A program made the translations under genes and the position numbers. From Bradyrhizobium erythrophlei (GTDB lineage Bacteria > Pseudomonadota > Alphaproteobacteria > Rhizobiales > Xanthobacteraceae), in NCBI RefSeq assembly GCF_900129425.1, contig NZ_LT670817.1, positions 6,820,001-6,884,000 of the forward strand: DNA of 64,000 nt, written 5' to 3'. The notes under the pieces are model-generated. The model saw only the letters and a list, made by a program, of their open reading frames with translations, did not search any database and was not told the origin of the DNA. Every line of letters starts with the position of its first letter. Positions within the stretch are counted from its first letter, which is position 1. This document shows, piece by piece, positions 43,398 to 51,585 of this stretch.

Positions 43398-43600
43398 GGC
43401 TGTTCCTCCGGCAAGGTACAAGGGACCCCCAACGTCTTCCCGACAGAAGAACGATTCAGATAGGGTTTTTACGATTCCTGCCACTCCTTAACAACCCGTG
43501 GAATTTGGCAACAGCGCGGCGTAGGGCCGCGCCGAACGGCAATAATTGGGTTAATTCCAATCCTTTAGGCTAAAAGGCTGCGGAAATTGGAACATTGACC

Positions 43601-44362
43601 ATGCCCCCACTCGATTTTCGCAGTCTGCGGCTGTTTGTCGATGCCGCGCTGGCACCGGGAGAAACCGTCGCGCTGGAACGAAGCCAGAGCAATTATCTCG
43701 GCAACGTGCTGCGGCTTTCCGAAGGCGGGACCATTTTGGCGTTCAACGGACGCGATGGCGAATGGCAGGCTTCGATTCGGGGCCGCAAACGGCCGGACAG
43801 CTTGAATATTATTGCCCGGACCCGGCCGCAGGACCGCCTGCCCGACCTCGCTTACGTCTTTGCGCCGCTGAAACATGCCCGGCTCGACTACATGGTGCAG
43901 AAGGCGGTCGAGATGGGAGCCTCGTCGCTGCAGCCGGTGCTGACGCGATTCACCCAGGTCAGCCGGGTCAACGGCGAACGGATGCGGGCCAATGTCATCG
44001 AGGCGGCCGAGCAGTGCGGCATCCTCGGCATTGCCGATGTCGCCGAGCCGGTGCCGCTCGATCGTTATCTCAGCCAGCGCCAGGCCCAGCGCCTGCTGGT
44101 ATTCTGCGACGAGGCCGCGGAAACGACAAATCCGTTGCGGGCGCTGCAAAGCGAGCTGACGGTTGCAAACGGGATCGATGTCCTGATCGGCCCCGAAGGC
44201 GGATTTGCCGAGGAAGAGCGCGCGCTCCTGCTGCGGCAGCCGCGAACCCTCAGGCTTTCGCTGGGGCCCAGAATCCTGCGTGCCGACACTGCGGCGGTGG
44301 CAGCGCTCGCCTTGGTACAGGCGGCACTCGGCGACTGGACCGGGCCCGCCCCGGGCGGGTAG
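43601..44362 (+). CDS. rsmE: 16S rRNA (uracil(1498)-N(3))-methyltransferase
   Basis: RsmE methylates U1498 of 16S rRNA. The 253-residue SPOUT enzyme has an N-terminal PUA-like domain and the knot motifs IGPEGGFAEEERALL near residue 197 and LSLGPRILRADTA near 219. KAVEMGASSLQPVLT near 100 is also typical. ATG 43601 was chosen; TTG 43595 is in frame. A short 12-bp tandem repeat follows before hisZ. Confidence 0.94.
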   Translation: MPPLDFRSLRLFVDAALAPGETVALERSQSNYLGNVLRLSEGGTILAFNGRDGEWQASIRGRKRPDSLNIIARTRPQDRLPDLAYVFAPLKHARLDYMVQKAVEMGASSLQPVLTRFTQVSRVNGERMRANVIEAAEQCGILGIADVAEPVPLDRYLSQRQAQRLLVFCDEAAETTNPLRALQSELTVANGIDVLIGPEGGFAEEERALLLRQPRTLRLSLGPRILRADTAAVAALALVQAALGDWTGPAPGG

Positions 44363-44369
44363 ATAACGG

Positions 44370-44405
44370 CCTTGGCGGTGTCCTTGGCAGTATCCTTGGC
44401 GGTAT
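44370..44405. repeat. 12-bp tandem repeat, three units, between rsmE and hisZ
   Basis: The units are CCTTGGCGGTGT, CCTTGGCAGTAT and CCTTGGCGGTAT, then a partial TAAGG. The 36-bp block starts 8 nt after the rsmE stop. It is a multiple of three, and in other frames gives only periodic peptides, which is expected of any such repeat. Confidence 0.8.
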
Positions 44406-44503
44406 TAAGGCACTTGGCCGATCCCTGTCGAAACCCGGCTCGGGCCATGCTAAGGGCTGCGCCCTACCCTCCCGACCTGTTTCCGGGATATTTGGATCTT
44501 GAG

Positions 44504-45679
44504 ATGACCTTGACCGCCGCCCCTCGTGCGACCGGATCCGCAGCCTGGGCGGATGCGCTGCTATTGTCGTTCGCGCAGGCCGGCTACATCCAGGCCGAAC
44601 CGGCGATCCTGCAGCCCGCCGAGCCGTTCCTTGACCTCTCCGGCGAGGACATCCGGAAAAGCCTCTATTTGACCACCGATGCCAGCGGTGAGGAGCTGTG
44701 TCTTCGACCGGATCTCACGATTCCGGTGGCGCGCGACTATCTCGCCTCGAGCCGCGCCGGCCAGCCCGCCGGATTCAGCTATCTCGGGCCGGTGTTTCGC
44801 TATCGTGGCGGGCGGCCGAGCGAATTCCTGCAGGCCGGCATCGAATCCTTCGGACGGCAGGACCGCGCCGCGGCCGATGCGGAAATGCTGGCGCTGGCGC
44901 TCGAGGCGACCGCCGCGTTCGGGTTGACCGAGGTCGAAATTCGCACCGGCGACGTGGCGCTGTTCATCGCGCTGATCGATGCGCTCGATCTCTACCCGGT
45001 ATGGCGGCGGCGGCTGATCAAGGATTTCAACCGCAAGACCAGCCTGGCGCAGGATCTGGAGCGGCTCACGCTCGCGACCGGACCCGGCCACAACGAATAT
45101 GAAGGCGTGCTGGCAGCCCTTGCGGGCTCCGACCGCAAGGCGGCGCTGGCGCTGGTCACCGACCTGATGTCGATCGCCGGCGCAACCAATGTCGGCGGCC
45201 GCTCGGTTTCGGAAATCGCCGATCGCTTCCTCGAACAATCGACGCTGAAGGGCGGCGCGCTGCCGCGCGACGCGCTGGAGCTGATCAAGCGTTTCCTCGC
45301 GATCTCGGGCGACCCCGACGATGCGATCGTGCGGTTGCGCGCGCTGGCCGCCGACGCCAGGCTCGACATTTCAGCCGCGATCGATCAGTTCGAAAGCCGC
45401 GTCGGCTTCATGGCCGCGCGCGGCATCGATACCGGCCTGACCCGATTTTCGACCTCGTTCGGGCGCGGCCTCGACTATTACACCGGTTTCGAGTTCGAAC
45501 TGCAGCGCAAGGGCAACGGCGTCGAGCCTTTGGTGGCGGGCGGACGCTATGACGGACTGATGACCCAGCTTGGCGCACCCACCCCGATCCCCGCGGTCGG
45601 ATTTTCGGTCTGGATCGAAAGCCTGACGCAAGCGGGGCGCCAGCCTGCGGCAAGCGGCTCGAGCAGGAGCGCGTCATGA
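44504..45679 (+). CDS. hisZ: ATP phosphoribosyltransferase regulatory subunit
   Basis: HisZ is a catalytically inactive histidyl-tRNA-synthetase-like subunit that activates HisG and confers histidine feedback. The 391-residue product has HisRS-like blocks CLRPDLTIPVARDYL near 66, YLGPVFRYRGGRPSEFLQAGIE near 90 and VAGGRYDGLMTQLG near 345. The anticodon-binding domain is missing, as expected for HisZ. ATG 44504 was chosen at the conserved-looking N-terminus; an open frame runs further upstream. It overlaps hisG by 4 nt (ATGA). Confidence 0.93.
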   Translation: MTLTAAPRATGSAAWADALLLSFAQAGYIQAEPAILQPAEPFLDLSGEDIRKSLYLTTDASGEELCLRPDLTIPVARDYLASSRAGQPAGFSYLGPVFRYRGGRPSEFLQAGIESFGRQDRAAADAEMLALALEATAAFGLTEVEIRTGDVALFIALIDALDLYPVWRRRLIKDFNRKTSLAQDLERLTLATGPGHNEYEGVLAALAGSDRKAALALVTDLMSIAGATNVGGRSVSEIADRFLEQSTLKGGALPRDALELIKRFLAISGDPDDAIVRLRALAADARLDISAAIDQFESRVGFMAARGIDTGLTRFSTSFGRGLDYYTGFEFELQRKGNGVEPLVAGGRYDGLMTQLGAPTPIPAVGFSVWIESLTQAGRQPAASGSSRSAS

Positions 45680-46653
45680 CGGCGCCGTTCGTTCTCGCCG
45701 TCCCGTCGAAGGGCCGCCTGCAGGAGCAGGCCGAGGCGTTCTTCACCCGCGCCGGACTGACGCTGGCGAAGCCGCGCGGCGCCCGTGACTATCGCGGCAC
45801 CATCAGTGGGCTCGACAATGTCGAGATCGCCTATTTGTCGGCGAGCGAGATTGCGTCGCAGCTGGCGCGCGGCGCGGTGCATCTCGGCATCACCGGCGAA
45901 GACCTGGTGCGCGAAAGCATCGTCGATGCCGACAAGCGCGTCGCGCTGATCGACAGCCTCGGCTTTGGCAGCGCCAACGTCGTGGTTGCGGTGCCGCAGG
46001 CCTGGATCGACGTCCGGACCATGGCCGACCTCGACGATGTCACCACCGGATTTCGTGCGCAGCATAACCGGCGGATGCGGGTTGCGACCAAATACATCAA
46101 CCTCACCCGGACATTCTTTGCGTCCCATGGCGTCGTCGACTACCGCATCGTCGAGAGCGCGGGCGCCACCGAAGGTGCGCCGGCGGCTGGCACGGCCGAA
46201 ATGATCGTCGACATCACGACGACCGGCGCGACGCTGGCTGCCAACGGTCTGAAGGTGCTCGACGACGGCGTGATCCTGCGCAGCCAGGCCAACCTCGTGG
46301 CATCCAAGGACGCCGACTGGTCGAGCGAGGCCCGCGAGACCGCGCGCGTCATCCTCGATCACATTGCGGCCCGCGCGCGCGCCAGCAAATACCGCGAAGT
46401 CCGTACCCGATTTACCGGCTGCGACGCCGCATTGCTGGCCGAGGCCCATAACCGTTTCGGCGTGGTCTCGCCGTTCGGCGGACCGACGTCTTCGGGAATG
46501 GTGACGCTGCACTGCCCGCCGGCGCAGCTTTACGCGCTCGGCAGCTTTCTGCGCGCCCACGGCGCCGACACGGTGTCGGTGGCGTCGCTCGACTACGTGC
46601 TTGACCGCGACAACCCGCTGTTCGCCCGGCTTGAGGCCTTCCTGCAACAGTGA
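45676..46653 (+). CDS. hisG: ATP phosphoribosyltransferase catalytic subunit
   Basis: HisG joins ATP and PRPP as the first step of histidine synthesis. The 325-residue product starts FVLAVPSKGRLQEQA, has the domain-hinge VAVPQAWIDV near 111, and the PRPP-binding GTAEMIVDITTTGATLAANG near 173. It overlaps hisZ by 4 nt. Classic HisZ-dependent HisG proteins are about 200-230 residues, so this form carries roughly 100 extra C-terminal residues (FTGCDAALLAEAHNRFG onward) that may form another domain. Confidence 0.94.
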   Translation: MTAPFVLAVPSKGRLQEQAEAFFTRAGLTLAKPRGARDYRGTISGLDNVEIAYLSASEIASQLARGAVHLGITGEDLVRESIVDADKRVALIDSLGFGSANVVVAVPQAWIDVRTMADLDDVTTGFRAQHNRRMRVATKYINLTRTFFASHGVVDYRIVESAGATEGAPAAGTAEMIVDITTTGATLAANGLKVLDDGVILRSQANLVASKDADWSSEARETARVILDHIAARARASKYREVRTRFTGCDAALLAEAHNRFGVVSPFGGPTSSGMVTLHCPPAQLYALGSFLRAHGADTVSVASLDYVLDRDNPLFARLEAFLQQ

Positions 46654-46737
46654 GGCAGCGCGCCGAGGTCCATCACCGTGGCGACAACGCGCGGCGATTG
46701 CCATATGCTGTTCTTTGGAACGGTTGGAACCTGATCG

Positions 46738-47784
46738 ATGCTGCTGGGTAGCGATGTCTCTAGCCTGTCAACCACTGCCGCCAATGCCGCGGCACAGGGG
46801 TTGTCGATCGTCGTGCCCCTGTACAACGAGGCGGCCGGGCTGGCGGCTCTGCACGAGCGGCTCGGCGAACTGGCAAAGGTGCTCAGGCAACGCTACGGCC
46901 TCGCCTGCGAGGTCGTTTATGTCGACGACGGCAGTGCGGACGAGACGCTCACCATCGCGCGCGGGCTGGCGGCCGACACGCTCGATGTTCAGGTGGTGTC
47001 GCTGTCGCGCAATTTCGGCAAGGAAGCCGCGCTGATGGCGGGACTGGACCATGCCCGCCGCGGCGCCGTGCTGTTCATGGATGGCGATGGTCAGCATCCG
47101 CCGGATCTGGTCGAGAAGCTTGTCGGCCACTGGATCGATGGCGGCTACGACGTGGTCTACACCGCCAAGGCGCATCGCGACAACGAATCGTTGCTGCGGC
47201 GGCTTGCAGTACACGGCTTCTACGCGCTGATCAATTGGGGCGCGCGGCAGAAGATCCCCGAAGATGCCGGTGACTTCCGCCTGCTGTCGCCGCGCGCGGC
47301 GGCGGCGCTGCGGCAGCTTCCCGAGCGCAACCGTTTCTTCAAGGGGCTGGCGAGCTGGATCGGTTTCCGCCAGATCCGCGTCGACTACGAACCCGCCGCG
47401 CGCGCGCACGGCATGACGACCTTCAGCCCCGGCCGGCTGGTCGGGCTTTCGATCGAAGGCCTGACGTCTTTCTCGGTGGCGCCGCTGCGCGTTGCGAGCC
47501 TGCTCGGCGTGTTGCTCGCCACAGGGGCCTTTCTGTTCGGACTTTCGATCCTGTGGGAAACCTGGACCACCGGAAAATCGGTTCCCGGCTATCCCTCGCT
47601 GGTGGTCGGCCTGATGACCATCGGCGGCGTGCAGCTCATCATGATCGGCATTGTCGGCGAATATATCGGCAAGATCCTTTCCGAGCTGAAGGCGCGTCCG
47701 ATCTATTTCGTGGCCGAACACACCGAGAAACGCGTCGCGACGAAGACGAGCCCCGGCGAAAGCGAAAGGACCGCCGCCGAATGA
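46738..47784 (+). CDS. GT2 glycosyltransferase of the polyprenyl-phosphate (DPM1/GtrB/ArnC) type
   Basis: This 348-residue membrane enzyme has a GT-A domain with SIVVPLYNEAAGLAAL near residue 23, VVYVDDGSADET near 60, FMDGDGQHPPDL near 115 (DxD-type DGDG) and EDAGDFRLLSPRA near 175. Two C-terminal membrane helices (about 250-272 and 288-312) anchor it, as in ArnC and GtrB, which load a sugar onto undecaprenyl phosphate. It overlaps the deacetylase gene by 4 nt (ATGA), so the pair probably works in sequence on one lipid-linked sugar. Confidence 0.87.
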   Translation: MLLGSDVSSLSTTAANAAAQGLSIVVPLYNEAAGLAALHERLGELAKVLRQRYGLACEVVYVDDGSADETLTIARGLAADTLDVQVVSLSRNFGKEAALMAGLDHARRGAVLFMDGDGQHPPDLVEKLVGHWIDGGYDVVYTAKAHRDNESLLRRLAVHGFYALINWGARQKIPEDAGDFRLLSPRAAAALRQLPERNRFFKGLASWIGFRQIRVDYEPAARAHGMTTFSPGRLVGLSIEGLTSFSVAPLRVASLLGVLLATGAFLFGLSILWETWTTGKSVPGYPSLVVGLMTIGGVQLIMIGIVGEYIGKILSELKARPIYFVAEHTEKRVATKTSPGESERTAAE

Positions 47785-48623
47785 GCGACGCCGCGCCGCG
47801 CCGCATCTGGCTGTGCGCCGACGATTACGGTATCAGTCCCGGCGTCAACCGCGCCATTCGCGATCTGATCGGCCGCGGCCGTCTCAATGCGACCTCGGTC
47901 ATGATGGTCGGACCTTCGATCGGCCGGGACGAAGTCAGCGCGCTTCGCTCCGTGGTCGCGAACAGTCCGCGTTGCTGCATCGGGCTGCACGCGACGCTGA
48001 CGGCACCGTTTCGGCCGCTGACGATGCATTTTCAGCCGCTCGATGGCGGCATGTTCGTGAGCTTTCCGAAACTGCTGCGCGCGGGTTTGCTGGGGCGGCT
48101 CGATCCCGAAATCATCCGTGCCGAATTGATGGTGCAACTCACGGCCTTCAGCGGAATGTTTGGCCGCGCCCCGGATTTTGTCGACGGTCACCAGCATGCG
48201 CAGCTGTTTCCGGGGGTGCGCGACGCATTTCTGACGGCGGTGAAGGAAGCCGCGCCCGACGCCTGGGTTCGCCAGGGCGGACGCCATGCGCCGCTGGCGC
48301 GCCGGCTCGGCTCACCCAAGGCGTTGTTCCTCGACATCCTGAGCGCGCGTTTCCGCCGCCGCGCGGCACGGGCCAACATCACCTTCAATCCGGCATTCGC
48401 CGGCGCCTATGATTTTTCCCGGCAACCCGATTTCGGTGACCTGATGCGGCAGTTTCTCGAGGATCTGCCGGAGGGCGGTCTCATCATGTGCCATCCCGGC
48501 TTCGTCGACGACACCCTGGTCAGCCTCGATCCGCTGACCTTCCACCGCGAACATGAACATGCTTTTCTCGGCGGCGAGCATTTCCCGCGCCTGCTGGCGG
48601 CAAACAAGGTCACATTGGGCTGA
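47781..48623 (+). CDS. YdjC/ChbG/HpnK-family deacetylase
   Basis: This 280-residue carbohydrate deacetylase has the metal and catalytic Asp pair in CADDYGISPGVNRAI near 12, His in IGLHATLT near 68, DGHQHAQLFPGVRD near 129 and the late CHPGFVDD near 235. Members remove N-acetyl groups from chitooligosaccharides (ChbG), hopanoid glucosamine (HpnK) or lipid-linked GalNAc (Francisella NaxD). Pairing with an ArnC-type transferase is the NaxD-like arrangement. No hopanoid gene is close. The start at 47781 overlaps the GT2 stop. Confidence 0.85.
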   Translation: MSDAAPRRIWLCADDYGISPGVNRAIRDLIGRGRLNATSVMMVGPSIGRDEVSALRSVVANSPRCCIGLHATLTAPFRPLTMHFQPLDGGMFVSFPKLLRAGLLGRLDPEIIRAELMVQLTAFSGMFGRAPDFVDGHQHAQLFPGVRDAFLTAVKEAAPDAWVRQGGRHAPLARRLGSPKALFLDILSARFRRRAARANITFNPAFAGAYDFSRQPDFGDLMRQFLEDLPEGGLIMCHPGFVDDTLVSLDPLTFHREHEHAFLGGEHFPRLLAANKVTLG

Positions 48624-48738
48624 CAGCCGTCAAAGCCCCCGGGGTGTCTTTGTCACATAGATTTAATGCCGCCGGGCACTACTTGCGACACAAAGCGCCC
48701 CTACATCCCGTGGGCGCTTCGGGAGCGAGGAGAAAGCC

Positions 48739-49578
48739 ATGACACCGCAAGAACGCCAGATGATCGACGATCTTTTCGACCGCGTCTCGAAGCTGGAGAG
48801 CGCGCCGCGCGATCCGGACGCCATGGCCGCGATCTCGCAAGGCTTGCGCCAGGCGCCCAACGGCGTTTACGCGCTGGTGCAGACCGTGCTGCTCCAGGAT
48901 GAGGCGCTGAAGCGCGCCAACAGCCGAATCCAAGAGCTCGAGGCCGCCAGCGCGCCGGCGCAAAACCAGTCCGGCGGCGGATTCCTCGATTCGATGCGCG
49001 AATCGGTCTTCGGCCATGACCAGCCGCGCGGCTCGGTACCCAACGTCCGCCCGCCCGAAAGTCCCAGCCGGCCGGTATGGAACAGTGGCCAAGTAATGCA
49101 GCAGGCGCAGTCGCCCGGCCAATATAATCAGGCCCCCTATGGACAGCCCCCCTATGGTCAGGCTCCCTCCGGTCAACCCTCCTATGGCGCGCCCGCGGCC
49201 CCGATGGGCGGCGGCGGATCGTTTCTGGGAACCGCGGCTGCCGCGGCGGCCGGCTCGATCGGTGGGTCGCTGCTGCTCGGCAGCATCCGCTCGATGATGG
49301 GCGGCAGCCATGCCGGCTTCGGCGGCGCCCCCACGGTCGTTGACGAGACGATCGTGAACCAGGCCCCGTGGGGCGATCAGTCCAAGAGCGACCTGGCGCG
49401 CGACGCCGGCGTCAACGACATCGGTTCATCGTCGTCGGATCGCGGTGACGACAGTTCTCGCTCGGGATTGTACGATACCGCATCCGACGACCACTACGAC
49501 GATAACAACGACGACCGTGACGACACGGATCTAGATTCGGACGATTTCGGCGGCGACGACGGCAGCGAAGACGTCTGA
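48739..49578 (+). CDS. DUF2076 domain protein
   Basis: This 279-residue protein has an N-terminal helix region TPQERQMIDDLFDRVSKLES and QTVLLQDEALKRANSRIQELE, characteristic of DUF2076. A Gln/Pro/Tyr/Gly repeat (GQPPYGQAPSGQPSYG) is followed by a glycine-rich hydrophobic patch and a long acidic Asp/Ser tail. It has no signal peptide. AGGAG lies upstream of ATG 48739. Function unknown; the family is often considered periplasmic or envelope-linked, but that is weak. A bidirectional terminator follows. Confidence 0.85.
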   Translation: MTPQERQMIDDLFDRVSKLESAPRDPDAMAAISQGLRQAPNGVYALVQTVLLQDEALKRANSRIQELEAASAPAQNQSGGGFLDSMRESVFGHDQPRGSVPNVRPPESPSRPVWNSGQVMQQAQSPGQYNQAPYGQPPYGQAPSGQPSYGAPAAPMGGGGSFLGTAAAAAAGSIGGSLLLGSIRSMMGGSHAGFGGAPTVVDETIVNQAPWGDQSKSDLARDAGVNDIGSSSSDRGDDSSRSGLYDTASDDHYDDNNDDRDDTDLDSDDFGGDDGSEDV

Positions 49579-49600
49579 TCGGGTACCGGCGCGAAACAAA

Positions 49601-49631
49601 AAAACGGCCGCCCGGATCGAGCGGCCGTTTT
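49601..49631. terminator. Bidirectional rho-independent terminator
   Basis: The stem AAAACGGCCGC / GCGGCCGTTTT has a 9-nt loop. It is preceded by an A-run on the plus strand, which is a T-run on the minus strand, and followed by TTTTGATTTT on the plus strand. It separates the convergent DUF2076 and L,D-transpeptidase genes. Confidence 0.88.
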
Positions 49632-49650
49632 GATTTTCAGCCTGGCCGAC

Positions 49651-50424
49651 TTAGATGACGACGACCTTCGCCCCGACACTGACGCGGCCGTACAGATCGA
49701 TCACATCCTCATTGCGCATCCGGATGCAGCCTGACGATACGTTGGTGCCGATCGTCCAGGGCTCGTTGGAGCCGTGAATGCGATAGAGCGACGATCCCAG
49801 ATACATCGCGCGGGCGCCGAGCGGATTTTGCGGGCCGCCCTCCATGTGCCGCGGCAGATCGGGGCGCCGCACCAGCATTTCCGCCGGCGGCGTCCAGTCC
49901 GGCCATTCCTTCTTCGCGGAAATCTGCTTGACGCCCGACCACATGAACCCGGGCTTGCCGACGCCGATGCCGTAGCGCAGCGCCTTGCCGTTGCCCTGCA
50001 CCAGAAACAGAAACTTGTTCGGCGTATCGACGACAATCGTGCCGGCGCTTTCCTTGCCGTGATAGTCGACCAGCTGCTTCTCGAATTTCGGATCGAAGGG
50101 GCGTTGCCTGGGATCGCTGGCCTCTTCCTGCTGCGGCGGCAACAGCTGCTGCTGGTAGGTAGGCTGCTGCTGATAGGTGGGCTGCTGCTGATAGCGCTCG
50201 CCTTGATTCTGTCCGTCGCCGAACAGGAATTCGATGAAACCGCCGCCCATGCTGGAGCGCTCGGCGTAAGCCGTGCGCACCGGCGCGGGCGGTGGCGCGA
50301 ACCGGTCGGCGTAGATCACGGTGAGTTCGGCGGATGGAGCAGCCTCGTTCGCGGCGGCCTGATGAAGTCCGGCGCCGAGAGAAGATGCGCCGGCGAGGAG
50401 CGCAAGCGAGATTTTTTTGAACAT
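49651..50424 (-). CDS. L,D-transpeptidase (YkuD family)
   Basis: This 257-residue exported enzyme makes 3-3 peptidoglycan crosslinks or attaches proteins to the wall. The signal peptide ends near residue 25 (HQAAAN). A low-complexity linker contains three YQQQP-type repeats near 80-95. The YkuD domain follows with YRIHGSNEPWTIG and catalytic Cys in SSGCIRMRNEDV near 232. The start at 50424 begins the signal peptide; the longer frame upstream is not real. Its upstream region carries a TACAGAG sequence seen also in the hydrolase operator. Confidence 0.92.
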   Translation of the reverse strand: MFKKISLALLAGASSLGAGLHQAAANEAAPSAELTVIYADRFAPPPAPVRTAYAERSSMGGGFIEFLFGDGQNQGERYQQQPTYQQQPTYQQQLLPPQQEEASDPRQRPFDPKFEKQLVDYHGKESAGTIVVDTPNKFLFLVQGNGKALRYGIGVGKPGFMWSGVKQISAKKEWPDWTPPAEMLVRRPDLPRHMEGGPQNPLGARAMYLGSSLYRIHGSNEPWTIGTNVSSGCIRMRNEDVIDLYGRVSVGAKVVVI

Positions 50425-50736
50425 CGACGTACTCTGTACTGTTTCGTCTTGTTGAAGCTGTTTGTCGGCGAGCGCCCGATTGAAGCGCCGTTGCACGCCA
50501 CCAATTAAAATCAAAACCGCATCGGTTTGGTAAACAGAAACGGCCTTTGGATTCACCACGTCGCCAAATCCGCGCGGTTTTGTCCGGCAGCGTTTATTTT
50601 CGATGAATGCCGGTCGCGCATGGTTAATCGCTGGTATGTGGCCATCGGCACACATCATCGAATCGGTTCCCTGCGTGAACCTCGCGTTAAATCGCATCGG
50701 TCTAGAACGTGATGAGTGCAGGTCAGGAAAAATCCA
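50425..50736. other. Intergenic region with two related 15-bp palindromic motifs
   Basis: No gene is seen in this 312-nt divergent gap between the L,D-transpeptidase and CheZ-like genes. It contains AAACCGCATCGGTTT at 50514-50528 (a perfect 6-bp inverted repeat around CAT) and a close variant AAATCGCATCGGTCT at 50689-50703, just before the CheZ-like gene. Either could be an operator for the two divergent promoters. Confidence 0.45.
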
Positions 50737-51513
50737 ATGCCGGTTAATCGCAGACGTTTTCGTATCGAAGAAGCATTGGCCGGCGACATGCCGGCGTCCG
50801 CAGCCGCCGACGACGACGTCGGTCCGATGCATCGCGAGATCATGAGTGAACTTCGCGCCATCCGTGCCCAGATGGGGGCGGTCCGGAGCGGCGGCGGCGC
50901 GGCAACGGAGACCATCGGCGAGACGGTTTCGCGCGAAGTCTCCGAAGCCCTTGCGTTGCTCGACACCTATCGCGCCCAGATCGAGCAATGCGAAAAGCTC
51001 AAGGTCGAACTCGACCTCATTCACGATGCCATCACCCGCACCAAGCGGGAAATCGCGGTGCTGCACAGCACGAGTTTCAACGGCGAGGAAATGGCCAGGG
51101 TCAACGGCGAGCTTGGCGCCGTGGTCGGCGGCACCGAGCAAGCCACCCAGCAGATCCTGGAAGCCGCGGAGGCGATCGATAATGCGGCGACCGCGCTATC
51201 CAAGGTGAGTTCGCCTGATCAGCAAAAGCTGCTCAGCGAGGAAATCCAGGAGCGTGTCGTTTCGATCTTCGAGGCCTGCAATTTCCAGGATCTGACCGGT
51301 CAGCGCATCAACAAGGTGATGACCACGATGAAATTCATCGAGAACCACATCACCGTCATGATGGACATCTGGGGCGGCGTCGATGCGATCAAGGCGCACG
51401 CGCCTGCGATCGTCGATACAAGGGAAGGCGACGACCGGCTGCTGAACGGTCCGAAGCTGGACGGCGACGACGGTCATGCGTCGCAGAACGACATCGACGC
51501 GCTGTTTAACTGA
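50737..51513 (+). CDS. CheZ-like protein phosphatase
   Basis: This 258-residue protein is largely helical. EACNFQDLTGQRINKVMTTM near residue 187 is the CheZ signature with the catalytic Gln that dephosphorylates CheY-P. The final SQNDIDALFN matches the short C-terminal peptide that CheZ uses to grip CheY. Classical CheZ is uncommon in alphaproteobacteria, where phosphate-sink CheYs are typical, so the function needs care. ATG 50737 has AGGAAAAATCC upstream. The cheY-like gene at 5824 is a plausible target in the same genome region. Confidence 0.75.
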   Translation: MPVNRRRFRIEEALAGDMPASAAADDDVGPMHREIMSELRAIRAQMGAVRSGGGAATETIGETVSREVSEALALLDTYRAQIEQCEKLKVELDLIHDAITRTKREIAVLHSTSFNGEEMARVNGELGAVVGGTEQATQQILEAAEAIDNAATALSKVSSPDQQKLLSEEIQERVVSIFEACNFQDLTGQRINKVMTTMKFIENHITVMMDIWGGVDAIKAHAPAIVDTREGDDRLLNGPKLDGDDGHASQNDIDALFN

Positions 51514-51544
51514 GTCTGGCTTGACCGGGTTTCGATTTGCTCAA

Positions 51545-51570
51545 GTCGCCGGGTGGAAGCACCCGGCGAC
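51545..51570. terminator. Strong hairpin between convergent genes, candidate terminator
   Basis: GTCGCCGGGTG and CACCCGGCGAC make a perfect 11-bp stem with a GAAG loop. There is no T-run on either side, so it would not be a classic rho-independent terminator, but it lies between the stops of the CheZ-like and lipoprotein genes. Confidence 0.5.
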
Positions 51571-51585
51571 CTCCATGGCCGCCAA

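Noticed and set aside
44370..44405. The 12-bp repeat as coding for a Lys-Asp-Thr-Ala repeat protein on the minus strand
   Set aside because: Any 12-bp tandem repeat gives a periodic peptide. The frame has no ribosome site and overlaps rsmE antisense.
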